From NCBI GenBank assembly GCA_910587865.1, contig CAJUNX010000010.1:42786-106785 (forward strand): DNA of 64,000 nucleotides, in the 5' to 3' direction. Made by a program: the position numbers and the translations under genes. This DNA comes from an uncultured Roseburia sp. (GTDB lineage Bacteria > Bacillota > Clostridia > Lachnospirales > Lachnospiraceae). Shown in pieces: positions 24,388-32,629 of this stretch (position 1 is its first letter; every line of letters starts with the position of its first letter). The notes under the pieces were generated by a model, which ran no database searches, was not told the DNA's origin, and was given only the letters and a program-made list of their open reading frames with translations.

Positions 24388-26987
24388 CGCCCGTCACTCT
24401 CCAGGCTGCGCACGCGAAGACGTCCCAGCAGATCGTCGCTGTCGGGGAACGCTCCGTTTCGGATATCGCTTTTTTCAATCCGCACCGTACGCGGACCGCC
24501 CCCGGTCAGATGAAAATAATTGTCGCTGAAAATCACGTCGGCATCCGCAAAATCCAGTTCTACAAACGGCGCAAAACAGTCCGTCGTCAGCGAAAGGAGA
24601 TACGAATCTTTTGTCTCCTCCGCCGTCACCCGAATCTGCGGCTGTTTTAACGCCAGATATTTATAAGGAAGAAGCGTCTCCACATTCTGTGTCGTCGTAC
24701 TGTCGCCAAACGTGACGCGGCTCTCTAAAAACACCTGCTCCTCCCACTCTGCCTGATCCTGCTGCAATGCGGCGTCCGGCTCTGCCGCAACAGCTGCCTG
24801 ACGCAGTCTGCAAAGCTCCAGCACAAGCGCCTCCTCCGAACGAAACGCCCCCGTTGTCCCGGTCGCGCCCGCGCTGCCGATCACCTGAAGATCCATCGTT
24901 TTCAGCAGAATCTCCGCCTCCCAGGAAATCTCTTTTTCCGTCTCGTTTTCCACATACAGACATGCGCGGTCACGCTCCGCCACCATACTGGAAGCCACGG
25001 GCGCAAAGAAGCGCGCCGCCATATAGTGAAGCGCCTTCCACCGTCCGTAATAATCGATCGACGACCAGGACGCGACCGGCCAGTTGTCGTTTAACTGCCA
25101 GTAAAGCGCACCCATGCATCTGCCGCGGTGACGTCTCCAGTGCTCCACCCCGTACTGGATCGCCATCCCCTGAAGAACCTGGCTCACATACAAAAGATGT
25201 GAAAAATCCGTGGGATATCGAAAATTTTCCGACAGGTAATATAGAATTTTTCCGTTTGCCGCGCCGTTTTTCTGATGGCTCTCCATGACGCGCGAAAAAA
25301 TATTGCGGTCCTTCGGGCGCGTGAAGGTCTCCACCGTTTTCATCGAAGGGAACGACTGGAACCCAAACTCCGAGCAGAAGCGGAAATAATAATTCCGGTA
25401 ATCCGTAAACGGCTTCTGCCCGTGCCAGACGCTCCAGTAATGGACATCCCCGTCATTTTCATCGTCCGGATCGGCAAAGCATCCGCCGGAGGAGGGCGAG
25501 GACGGCCAGTAGAAGGTATCCGGATCATGCTCCGCCACCACACGCGGGAGCACATGCTCAAACATCCGGATGTAATCCGCCTTCCGATACGGGCTCTCCT
25601 TTAAAAATCCCTCCCAGTTCATCCACGCCGATTCCAGCTCGTTGTTGCCGCACCACAGGCCGAGAGAGGGATGATGGCGCAGACGCTTTACATTGTCCTC
25701 CACCTCCCGGCTGATGTTTTCCATAAACGCATCCGTCGCGTCATATACATTGCACGCAAACATCAGATCCTGCCATACGATAAGCCCTTTCCGGTCGCAG
25801 ATCTCATAAAAGTTATCCGAAGGATAATAACCCCCGCCCCAGACACGGATGCAGTTAAAATGCGCGCGCCGCGCCGATTCCAGCAGCTCCTCCTGCCGCT
25901 TTTGTGTGATCCTCGGATAAATGGCGTCCTCCGGGATATAGCTGGCTCCCATGGCAAAGATCGCTCTGCCGTTTACCACAAACGCAAACGCGCGCCCCCA
26001 CTCATCCGCCTCACGGCTGACGGTGAGCGTCCGAAGTCCGACGGTTTTCGACTGCGTCTCCGCGACTTCTCCGCCCGGCGCATAAAGCGTGACGGTAAGG
26101 CGGTACAGCGGCTGCTCCCCGTAACCGTTCGGCCACCAGAGCTTTGGGTGGGAGAGATAGAATTCGCCCTCCCACTCCGTGGCGGATCCCGGCAGAACGC
26201 TCCCCTGTCCGTCCGTGGCGCACACCTCTCTCCCCGTTTCTCCCGAAACAAAGCAGTTCTCAGGGCGCGCCGCCGCTTCTTTGGTGCAGAGGTCCGTCAG
26301 TACCGCCTCCACTCTCTGTCCTTCCCGGCCGGATGCGGCAGAAGAAAACACCGCGTGAACCTTAAGGCGAACCGCGCCGTTTTCATGCTCCTGATGCAGA
26401 CGCACCTCCTGAATCCGCCTGCCCGTGTATCCTTCCAGGCGGATATCCCGGAAAATCCCCGCGTCGGGAAGCTGCGGACCCCAGTCCCATCCGAACATGG
26501 AGTGCGCCTTGCGCACCACCTGATTGCCCGGCATCGCGCCCGTCGCCGTATAGCGGATCGTTCTGCCCTCGCGGTACGGATATTCCTCCATAAAACGCAG
26601 CGTGGAGCGAAACACAATCTCCAGCCGGTTTGTTCCGGCATGCAGCCGCTCCTTTACGGGAATCCGGAAGGTACGGTGCATATTGTCCGCAAAGAATACC
26701 TTCTCCCCGTTTAACCGGATCTCTGCGAGCGTGTCAAGTCCCTCGCACACCAGCTCCACGTTTCCCTCCCGCAGCAGCTCTTCCCCGCAGTCGAATTCCC
26801 TGGAAAACGTGTAATCGTTCCAAAACAGATCCCGCACCTGATATTCGTTCCTGCGGTCATACGGATCCAAAATTGCCTGCGCCTCAAGCAGCGCCGCAAT
26901 CACGGACCCCGGTACCTTTGCCGGATATTCCCGCCCGCAGTCCTGCTGCCGCAGTTTCCATATCCCGTTTAAACATAATGTCCTCAT
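24384..26987 (-). CDS. GH2 beta-mannosidase
   Basis: An 867-residue cytoplasmic glycoside hydrolase family 2 enzyme of beta-mannosidase type: sugar-binding domain opening LNGIWKLRQQ and KVPGSVIAALLEAQAI, the RKAHSMFGWDWGPQLPDAGI motif, and the TIM barrel with acid/base in GLWCGNNELESAW (Glu ~450) and nucleophile in FCSEFGFQSFPS (Glu ~540). YWQLNDNWPVASWSSIDYYG near the end is also characteristic. It removes terminal beta-mannose from oligosaccharides. The start at 26987 is chosen because GGAGGG lies 7 nt upstream. The lack of a signal peptide implies intracellular action on products of the exported GH5. Confidence 0.93.
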   Translation of the reverse strand: MRTLCLNGIWKLRQQDCGREYPAKVPGSVIAALLEAQAILDPYDRRNEYQVRDLFWNDYTFSREFDCGEELLREGNVELVCEGLDTLAEIRLNGEKVFFADNMHRTFRIPVKERLHAGTNRLEIVFRSTLRFMEEYPYREGRTIRYTATGAMPGNQVVRKAHSMFGWDWGPQLPDAGIFRDIRLEGYTGRRIQEVRLHQEHENGAVRLKVHAVFSSAASGREGQRVEAVLTDLCTKEAAARPENCFVSGETGREVCATDGQGSVLPGSATEWEGEFYLSHPKLWWPNGYGEQPLYRLTVTLYAPGGEVAETQSKTVGLRTLTVSREADEWGRAFAFVVNGRAIFAMGASYIPEDAIYPRITQKRQEELLESARRAHFNCIRVWGGGYYPSDNFYEICDRKGLIVWQDLMFACNVYDATDAFMENISREVEDNVKRLRHHPSLGLWCGNNELESAWMNWEGFLKESPYRKADYIRMFEHVLPRVVAEHDPDTFYWPSSPSSGGCFADPDDENDGDVHYWSVWHGQKPFTDYRNYYFRFCSEFGFQSFPSMKTVETFTRPKDRNIFSRVMESHQKNGAANGKILYYLSENFRYPTDFSHLLYVSQVLQGMAIQYGVEHWRRHRGRCMGALYWQLNDNWPVASWSSIDYYGRWKALHYMAARFFAPVASSMVAERDRACLYVENETEKEISWEAEILLKTMDLQVIGSAGATGTTGAFRSEEALVLELCRLRQAAVAAEPDAALQQDQAEWEEQVFLESRVTFGDSTTTQNVETLLPYKYLALKQPQIRVTAEETKDSYLLSLTTDCFAPFVELDFADADVIFSDNYFHLTGGGPRTVRIEKSDIRNGAFPDSDDLLGRLRVRSLESDGR

Positions 26988-27012
26988 CCTCCGTCCCTCC
27001 ATTCTGACAGAT

Positions 27013-27018
27013 ATTATA
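27013..27018 (-). promoter_or_regulatory. Possible -10 box for the GH2-GH5 operon
   Basis: A perfect TATAAT on the - strand lies about 28 nt upstream of the GH2 start. No good -35 is visible at the right distance, so an activator may be needed. Confidence 0.4.
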
Positions 27019-27109
27019 ACACCGACTCCGGTACATGGATAGATACGGATGTCATGTTTTTGTGCTGACATGTGCGGTTTTCCAAAAGAACCGGCGTTTT
27101 AAAACCGGC

Positions 27110-27138
27110 TTGCAAAGTTCCCACGATACCGATATAAT
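27110..27138 (+). promoter_or_regulatory. Promoter for larB
   Basis: TTGCAA (27110-27115) and TATAAT (27133-27138) with exactly 17 nt between them. The leader to the GTG start is about 125 nt and contains a GTTCAC-CTGT-GTGAAC hairpin at 27176-27191. Confidence 0.8.
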
Positions 27139-27270
27139 ACTGTGTACATGATGACGTCCGCGGGCAGGTGTAAATGTTCACCTGTGTGAACGGCTTCAGA
27201 ACCCGATAAAAATGATCCATCCGGAGATTTGTGCCGCGCACGAAGTCTTCTGGCTTTGGAAAGGAGTCTG

Positions 27271-28032
27271 GTGATAAAAATGGCAAATGATCATATCCGA
27301 CAGATTTTATCTGATATTGAAAACGGCACAATCAGTGCAGAGGAAGGCTATGCGAGGCTGAAGCTTGCCCCGTTTGAGGATCTCGGCTACGCGAAGGTCG
27401 ATCACCACAGACCGGTGCGTCAGGGCGCGCCGGAGGTCATCTACGGAGCCTCAAAGACGAAGGAGCAGATCGAGGGGATCGTAAACAGCCTTCTCCTGCA
27501 CTGCCCCGAAAATATTCTGATCACCAGGCTCGCGTCCGAATCCGCCGCATACTTATCCGAACGCTTCGATCTCTTTTACGAGCCGCTCTCGCGCATCGGC
27601 ATCGTAAACCGCACCGGACACATCACCGCCAGAGGAAAGATCGTGGTCGCCACCGGCGGGACAAGCGATATCCCGGTGGCGGAGGAGGCCGCGCTGACCG
27701 CGGAGGCCCTCGGCAATCACGTCGTGCGTCTCTATGACGTCGGCGTCGCCGGGATCCACCGGCTGCTCTCCAATATGGAGACGCTCTCCGGGGCCAGTGC
27801 GGTGATCGCAGTGGCCGGGATGGAGGGTGCGCTCGCCAGCGTGATCGGCGGACTGACCGACTGTCCGGTGATCGGGGTCCCTACAAGCGTCGGATACGGC
27901 GCCAGCTTCCAGGGGCTCTCCGCGCTGCTCTCGATGCTCAATTCCTGTGCGAGCGGCGTTTCGGTCGTCAACATCGACAACGGATTCGGAGCCGGATACC
28001 TTGCAAGCATGATCAACCATATCGGGGCATAA
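27271..28032 (+). CDS. larB: LarB, nickel-pincer cofactor biosynthesis carboxylase
   Basis: A 253-residue LarB/PurE-like protein. The N-terminus has FEDLGYAKVDHHRPVRQGAPEVIYGASKT, a LarB signature. The C-terminal PurE-like domain has VVATGGTSDIPVAEEA, DVGVAGIHRLLS, VIAVAGMEGALASVIGGL and PVIGVPTSVGYG. LarB carboxylates and hydrolyses nicotinate adenine dinucleotide to the biscarboxylate mononucleotide precursor of the nickel-pincer nucleotide. GTG at 27271 is favoured because AGGAG is 4-5 nt upstream; ATG at 27280 would leave 13 nt. No larA, larC or larE lies in the window, so the pathway must be completed elsewhere or is incomplete. Confidence 0.93.
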   Translation: MIKMANDHIRQILSDIENGTISAEEGYARLKLAPFEDLGYAKVDHHRPVRQGAPEVIYGASKTKEQIEGIVNSLLLHCPENILITRLASESAAYLSERFDLFYEPLSRIGIVNRTGHITARGKIVVATGGTSDIPVAEEAALTAEALGNHVVRLYDVGVAGIHRLLSNMETLSGASAVIAVAGMEGALASVIGGLTDCPVIGVPTSVGYGASFQGLSALLSMLNSCASGVSVVNIDNGFGAGYLASMINHIGA

Positions 28033-28045
28033 GTCCTTTGTGACA

Positions 28046-28101
28046 AACCGGGCGGCCAGAGATCGGATATCCGCCGATCTCTGGCCGCCCGGTTCTTTTT
28101 A
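28046..28101. terminator. Strong terminator after larB
   Basis: A perfect 21-bp stem (28046-28066 with 28074-28094, AACCGGGCGGCC... arms) and a 7-nt loop, followed by TCTTTTTAT on the + strand. Confidence 0.93.
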
Positions 28102-28141
28102 TCCCGGACTGCTGTCCTGTTCTTTTTCCGATGTATACCGC

Positions 28142-28516
28142 CTAACCCCTCCAGAGTCCGTGCAGATTACAGTATGCGTACACGGCCACAGGTTCATCCG
28201 CATCGCAGAGCGCGAAGCATGCTTCCGGCTGATCCCCCGGCTGCAGCATCTTCCACTGATTTCCCTGTTTTGTCTGAAGAAAAATCCACTCAATATAATG
28301 TTCCGGCAGCATGGGGTGCTCCAGCGATCCCACACGGACCTTTACCAGATTTCCCTCCTTCGTGTATACCGGGATGTGCTTCTCGGATGAAGCCTCCACC
28401 GTGCCGGGAATGATCTCCTTCATTACCTGGCCGCAGCACATGACCGGAACCCCGGCATCCTTTATCATCGTAATGATGTTTTCGCAATTTCCGCAGCTTA
28501 AAAATTTCTGTTCCAT
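28142..28516 (-). CDS. Desulfoferrodoxin (superoxide reductase)
   Basis: A 124-residue two-domain superoxide reductase. The N-terminal desulforedoxin-like Fe site has all four cysteines: C8 and C11 in SCGNC, C27 and C28 in MCCGQ. The catalytic centre II ligands are present: E45 and H47 (SEKHIP), H67 and H73 (EHPMLPEH), C116 and H119 (YCNLHG). It reduces superoxide to hydrogen peroxide without making oxygen, typical of strict anaerobes. The start at 28516 follows GGGGAG; the frame stays open upstream to 28591. It is the last gene of a leftward run beginning with greA. Confidence 0.93.
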   Translation of the reverse strand: MEQKFLSCGNCENIITMIKDAGVPVMCCGQVMKEIIPGTVEASSEKHIPVYTKEGNLVKVRVGSLEHPMLPEHYIEWIFLQTKQGNQWKMLQPGDQPEACFALCDADEPVAVYAYCNLHGLWRG

Positions 28517-28599
28517 TCTGCTCCCCTCTCTTTCCTTTTTATTCATACCACAAAAAACAGAAAATATACAGACCGTCTCCGCGCAATCCATATTCCGGA

Positions 28600-29505
28600 C
28601 TAAATCTTCTCACTTTCCGCCTCAAGAATCGTCCCGTCGGTCGCATCGACTTTATACCCATACTCCATATTGCCGGCATAAAAATCGATCTCATACTCAT
28701 ATCTTCCGTCGTCGTATTCCAGTTCCAGCTCCAGATAAACAGCCTCGTCCTCTGTCAGTCCCGCATGAGCGAGCGCCGCGGCCACCGCCTCCTCGTCCGT
28801 GATCAGATTCTGCATCCCTGCATCATGCGGATCAGAATGGCCGTCTGTGTTATGATGCACCGAATAGCTCCGCTTCTCGTGGGAAGATTTCAGAATCACA
28901 AAATCACTCTGACGCACCTCGTACTCGTATTTGTCCGTGTCCGTCACAAATTCAATGTCATATTCCGCCACTCCATCGTCATAATCCAGCTTCGTCTTCA
29001 CAAACGTCACCTGATCCGCCTGAAAGCCCGCATGCTCCAGCGCGGCATTCTTCGCTGTCTCCATGTCGTCCGCCGTGCCTCCCTGCGGCGCCCCTGTCTG
29101 ATCTGCCGCCGCGCCTGTTCCTGTTCCCGGCTGGTCTCCCGCCGTTCCTTCCTGCGGCGCTCCCGCAGGTGTCGATGCTCCGGCTCCTGTCTGATCTGCC
29201 GCCGCGCCTGTCCCTGTTCCCGACTGGTCTCCCGCCGTTCCTTCCTGCGGCGTATTGTCAGACGGATTCGACGCATCCGCTCCTGTCTGATCTGCTGCCG
29301 CGCCGGCATCCGCTCCTGTCTGATCTGCTGCCGCGCCGGCATCCGCTCCGCCTGTTTCCTGCGGCGCTCCGCCGTTTCCCGCACGATCCGCTCCCTGCTG
29401 CGGTGCGCTTCCCGCGCAGCCAGATGCAGACAGAAACATCAGGGTCAGCAGGATGCAGCATACGCCCGTTATCGTTTTCTTTTTCCCATTCCGTATTGAT
29501 TTCAT
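28600..29505 (-). CDS. PepSY-domain lipoprotein with repeat linker
   Basis: A 301-residue exported protein. The signal peptide ends in a lipobox-like LSASGCAGS. Residues ~35-150 are a low-complexity Ala/Gly/Asp/Thr/Gln linker with repeats of GADAGAAADQT and GDQ(S/P)GTGTGAAADQTGA. Two PepSY modules follow: AALEHAGFQADQVTFVKTKL...EYDIEFVT and ALAHAGLTEDEAVYLELELE...YEYEIDFYA, ending GYKVDATDGTILEAE. PepSY domains are thought to inhibit or chaperone extracellular proteases; the target here is unknown. Repeat length in the linker is likely to vary between strains. Confidence 0.85.
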   Translation of the reverse strand: MKSIRNGKKKTITGVCCILLTLMFLSASGCAGSAPQQGADRAGNGGAPQETGGADAGAAADQTGADAGAAADQTGADASNPSDNTPQEGTAGDQSGTGTGAAADQTGAGASTPAGAPQEGTAGDQPGTGTGAAADQTGAPQGGTADDMETAKNAALEHAGFQADQVTFVKTKLDYDDGVAEYDIEFVTDTDKYEYEVRQSDFVILKSSHEKRSYSVHHNTDGHSDPHDAGMQNLITDEEAVAAALAHAGLTEDEAVYLELELEYDDGRYEYEIDFYAGNMEYGYKVDATDGTILEAESEKI

Positions 29506-29546
29506 GTCCGGATCCCCTCTTTCACTCTCTTCTTCACGATAGTATC

Positions 29547-29999
29547 TTATTCCTCCTCGATCGTCAGCGTGCCCGGCCGCACATCCAGATATACGCTGCC
29601 CTTATCCACCTTATACATATCAAGGAGCAGTACCCACAGCTGATGAATCTGCTCTAAGAGCACTGCTGAGGTCTCCACACTGTGCGGAAGCAGGGTGCGA
29701 AGATCAAAGTAGCGCACGCCGAGCGGAGGAACAAAAACGAGGTTGCTCGTGCGTACCCGTTCCCCGGCCGTTTTCATCAGCTCATAGGTGATCATGCAGA
29801 AATCTTCGTTCTTATATTTACAATAGTAGGACACATAACACTCATCCAGCGTCCAGTCTGTCCCCTGCTCCCTCTCCACCGGTTTCTCCGCAGGATCGTT
29901 CGCCTCTGTCGTCTGTACCTCGACACTCCAGCGGAGTCTGCCCTCCTTTGTCGCCTTTGCCATTTCAATCAGTTTCCGGTTCAGTTCCTCTTTGCGCAT
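29547..29999 (-). CDS. Hypothetical protein
   Basis: A 150-residue soluble protein (MRKEELNRKLIEMAKATKEG...). Not recognised. The first 25 residues are a basic helix; the rest has alternating strands (LRWSVEVQTTEAN; YVSYYCKYKNEDFCMITYE; SNLVFVPP) and a helix HSVETSAVLLEQIHQLWVLLL. ATG at 29999 has GGAGAG immediately upstream; the frame remains open to 30137 without a start site. It lies 42 nt upstream of the PepSY gene and follows metF in the same direction. Confidence 0.7.
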   Translation of the reverse strand: MRKEELNRKLIEMAKATKEGRLRWSVEVQTTEANDPAEKPVEREQGTDWTLDECYVSYYCKYKNEDFCMITYELMKTAGERVRTSNLVFVPPLGVRYFDLRTLLPHSVETSAVLLEQIHQLWVLLLDMYKVDKGSVYLDVRPGTLTIEEE

Positions 30000-30167
30000 C
30001 TGCTCTCCTGTGCCCCCTTCTTTGATTTCGTGCCTCTCTTTGAACGGCTCCCGCGGTTTACCGTTCTGCTGTCCGCACACCTCATGATTTACCGTCCTGC
30101 CGTCCGGACGGCTCCCATCTGTATCCCGGATCCGCACTGTCCCGTACCGCGGGCAGCCGCGTATGTT

Positions 30168-31046
30168 TTATACCGTTTCCCGCACATAGATGTGCGACAG
30201 ATTCGAGAGGATTGCCGCCGCGATATCCGGTTTATTCATGGTATAGATATGAATGTGGTTCACACCGTTTGCAATCAGATCAATGATCTGGTCCGTCGCA
30301 TAGGCAATCCCCGCCTGCTTCATCGCCGCCGGATCATCACCGAAACGGTCGACAATCGCCGCAAAACGCGCCGGGATCATACAGCCGGAAAGTGCGATGC
30401 TGCGCTTCACCTGCGCGCGGCTCGTCACCGGCATAATCCCCGCCACGATCGGGACATCGATCCCTTTCTTTAACGCTTTGTACATAAAACTGTAGAGAAT
30501 ATTGTTGTCAAAAAACATCTGCGTTGTCAGAAATTCGCACCCCGCATCCACCTTTTCTTTTAAGTGATTCAGGTCGGTAAAGATCGATTCCGATTCCGGA
30601 TGCCCTTCCGGGTAGCAGGCTCCGCCGATGCAGAAATCCCCCTGCGCACGGATCTCCGCGATCAGCTCCGACGCGTGGTGATACTGATCCGGCAGAGGAA
30701 AATCCGCATGCTCCGGGATGTCCCCGCGCAGCGCGAGAATATTTTCGATCTTCTTCTCCTTTAACTCCCGGATCACGGAAGCTACTTTTTCCTTCGTGGA
30801 GGACGCGCAGGTTAAATGCGCCAGCACCGGAATATGGTTCACGTTGCGCACCTCATTTGCGAGCTCCACCGTGTAGTCCGATGTGCCTCCGGTGGCCCCG
30901 TAGGTCACACTCATATAAGCCGGCTTTAACGCTGCCACCCCGGCCACGATCTTTTTATAATTCTCCAGCTGCGCCCCCTGCTTCGGAGGAAACAGCTCGC
31001 AGGAGATCGTCACCTGCTCCGTATTCAGTATGTCACTCAGTCTCAT
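30168..31046 (-). CDS. metF: Methylenetetrahydrofolate reductase
   Basis: A 292-residue MTHFR: ISCELFPPKQGAQLENY with the catalytic Glu, MSVTYGATGG, HLTCASSTKEKV, NILALRGDIPEH, GGACYPEGHPES and the C-terminal HIYTMNKPDIAAAIL. It reduces 5,10-methylene-THF to 5-methyl-THF for methionine synthesis, or in acetogens feeds the methyl branch. The start at 31046 follows GGGAG; the open frame upstream (to 31148) runs through a duplicated greA 3' end and is not real coding sequence. Confidence 0.96.
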   Translation of the reverse strand: MRLSDILNTEQVTISCELFPPKQGAQLENYKKIVAGVAALKPAYMSVTYGATGGTSDYTVELANEVRNVNHIPVLAHLTCASSTKEKVASVIRELKEKKIENILALRGDIPEHADFPLPDQYHHASELIAEIRAQGDFCIGGACYPEGHPESESIFTDLNHLKEKVDAGCEFLTTQMFFDNNILYSFMYKALKKGIDVPIVAGIMPVTSRAQVKRSIALSGCMIPARFAAIVDRFGDDPAAMKQAGIAYATDQIIDLIANGVNHIHIYTMNKPDIAAAILSNLSHIYVRETV

Positions 31047-31079
31047 CTGTCTTTCTCCCGTCTCTTGCTCCCATGCTCC

Positions 31080-31193
31080 GCTGACATTACGCCCGGCCTT
31101 TACCGGGTTCCTTCCGGGCTTAAAAGCTGCGCCGCCTGCCGCTGACATTATGCCCGGCCTTTACCGGTTTTCTTCCGGTCTTAAAAGCTGCGC
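31080..31193. repeat. Tandem duplication of the greA 3' end
   Basis: A ~53-nt segment starting GCTGACATTA(C/T)GCCCGGCC occurs at 31080-31132 and 31141-31193, offset 61 nt. The right copy contains the last codons and stop of greA; the left copy is its diverged duplicate in the greA-metF gap. Each copy keeps a small CCGG hairpin. Confidence 0.8.
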
Positions 31194-31684
31194 AGCTTAT
31201 CCTCGTCTTCGTCCATGGTATTCTCGATCTTTCGTATCTCCACGAAATAGGAGCAGTTTTCATTGACCGTCACTTCCACCCGGTCTCCCACCCGATGTCC
31301 CAGCAGCGCCTTCCCGAGCGGCGACTCGTTGCTGATGAAATTCTTCCGTGAATTGCTGCGGACGGTTGTGACGATTTTAAAGACTTCCTCCGTGTCGTCC
31401 TCCTCAAAGTATACCGTGATGGTGTTGTTCATCCCGACCTCGTCCTCCGCGGATTCCGTGGATATAATCTTTGCTGTTTTAATCATGCGCTCCAGATACC
31501 GGATCCGGCTCTCATTCTGATTTTTATCCTTTTTTGCCGCATGATACTCAAAATTCTCGGAGAGATCCCCGTGCGCCCTCGCCTCTTTTACCGCCTCAAG
31601 CGCCTGTTTGCGCACCACCAGCCTGCGGTACTCGATCTCTTCCTCCATCTTCTTAATATCCTGCTTTGTCAGTTCGTCATACAT
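31181..31684 (-). CDS. greA: Transcription elongation factor GreA
   Basis: A 167-residue GreA/GreB-family factor. The N-terminal coiled coil carries the acidic tip region ARAHGDLSENFEYHAAKKDK. The C-terminal FKBP-like domain has ISNESPLGKALLGHRVGDRVEV. It rescues backtracked RNA polymerase by stimulating transcript cleavage. It is driven by a near-consensus promoter at 31712-31740. The start at 31684 is set by AAGGAAG upstream. The C-terminus (MDEDEDKLRSF) is longer and more acidic than typical. Confidence 0.95.
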   Translation of the reverse strand: MYDELTKQDIKKMEEEIEYRRLVVRKQALEAVKEARAHGDLSENFEYHAAKKDKNQNESRIRYLERMIKTAKIISTESAEDEVGMNNTITVYFEEDDTEEVFKIVTTVRSNSRKNFISNESPLGKALLGHRVGDRVEVTVNENCSYFVEIRKIENTMDEDEDKLRSF

Positions 31685-31711
31685 CGTTTTTTCTTCCTTT
31701 CTGCCTCTGTT

Positions 31712-31740
31712 ATTATAAACAATTACCGTGCCGCCGTCAA
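31712..31740 (-). promoter_or_regulatory. Promoter for greA
   Basis: On the - strand TTGACG (complement of 31735-31740), 17 nt, TATAAT (complement of 31712-31717). Confidence 0.85.
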
Positions 31741-31763
31741 TGAAGCACGGGAGAAGTTCCGAC

Positions 31764-31792
31764 AAAAAACCGGGACATTCTGCCCCGGTTTT
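31764..31792 (-). terminator. Terminator of the MATE-Sfp operon
   Basis: AAAACCGGG (31766-31774) pairs with CCCGGTTTT (31784-31792). Read leftward the hairpin is followed by a T-run (TTTTTTGTC), ending the operon just before the greA promoter. Confidence 0.8.
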
Positions 31793-31894
31793 CGCATCTG
31801 CTTATCATTCCGTTATGCAAAACCATGTTAGCTAAAGCGTTTGCAGACAATGCCAAACTGTTTCATCGGGCACGGCTCATGCCTTCCGGACGTT

Positions 31895-32623
31895 TTATCC
31901 CCCGCCCTCCAGATATTCCCGGATCGCGCCGCACGTCACCGGCCGCAGCACGATATCCTCCCGGTCCGTCCGTTCTGCGCACACGGACAGCACATACCCT
32001 TCTGGCTGCCTGACGGTATAAAATCCGTATCCGGCGCCGGCATGCACGCCGCCTTCCGCGCATTTTCCCGGAAGCGTCAGCTCATCACACAACACGTCAA
32101 ACGAGTCAAGCGGCAGGCGCATTCCCTCACCTGCCGCCTTGATGCAGCTCTCCTTTCTGGTCCAGATCCGGGTGAAGGCCAGATCACCCTCTCCCCCGTC
32201 GGCGCACCGTCTCACATACGCTGCCTCCGCCTCCGTAAAAAAACGGTCCGCCAGCCCCTGTTTCGCGGTGCGGATGCGCTCGATATCGATTCCCGCCTCA
32301 TGCTCCGCAAAAACCGCGGCGGCGTACTCCCCCGCATGGGAGAGATTGAAACAGATCCCGTATCCCCCCTGCAGGCAGGGCTTCCCGTAAGGCCCGTTTT
32401 TTAGCTCCGCCGTTTCGTATCCGGCTGTCTCCTGCAGCAAAGTAATCCCGCGCTTCCGAAGCCCGTATTCGAGAAGAAGCCCCGCGCCGAGCCCTCTTGC
32501 CCGGTCCGCCGCACTGCGGCAGCGCGAAAGCCTCTCTCTGCGCGCTTCGGGTACAAACGGCAGCATGCTCTGGTATGCGTCTTCCTCCGACCATTCATTT
32601 ACGTCCGTAAAATAAATCTCCAT
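31895..32623 (-). CDS. Sfp-type 4'-phosphopantetheinyl transferase
   Basis: A 242-residue, pseudo-dimeric Sfp-class enzyme. Motifs: GKPCLQGGYGICFNLSHAG (substrate CoA/Ser-His-Ala), the magnesium-binding AGIDIERI, and the WTRKESCIKAAGEG motif. It transfers phosphopantetheine from CoA to carrier-protein serines. Sfp types usually serve polyketide or nonribosomal synthases, but none is in the window. It lies 6 nt downstream of a MATE pump. Export of a secondary metabolite is one reading; broad-substrate service of fatty-acid ACP is the other. Confidence 0.9.
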   Translation of the reverse strand: MEIYFTDVNEWSEEDAYQSMLPFVPEARRERLSRCRSAADRARGLGAGLLLEYGLRKRGITLLQETAGYETAELKNGPYGKPCLQGGYGICFNLSHAGEYAAAVFAEHEAGIDIERIRTAKQGLADRFFTEAEAAYVRRCADGGEGDLAFTRIWTRKESCIKAAGEGMRLPLDSFDVLCDELTLPGKCAEGGVHAGAGYGFYTVRQPEGYVLSVCAERTDREDIVLRPVTCGAIREYLEGGG

Positions 32624-32629
32624 CGCGCG

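Noticed and set aside
27139..27270. Nickel/cobalt riboswitch in the larB leader
   Set aside because: The conserved core of that class is not visible; only one simple hairpin was found.
31080..31148. N-terminal extension of metF
   Set aside because: The extension is a translation of the duplicated greA 3' end; the ATG at 31046 has a ribosome site and gives the normal protein.
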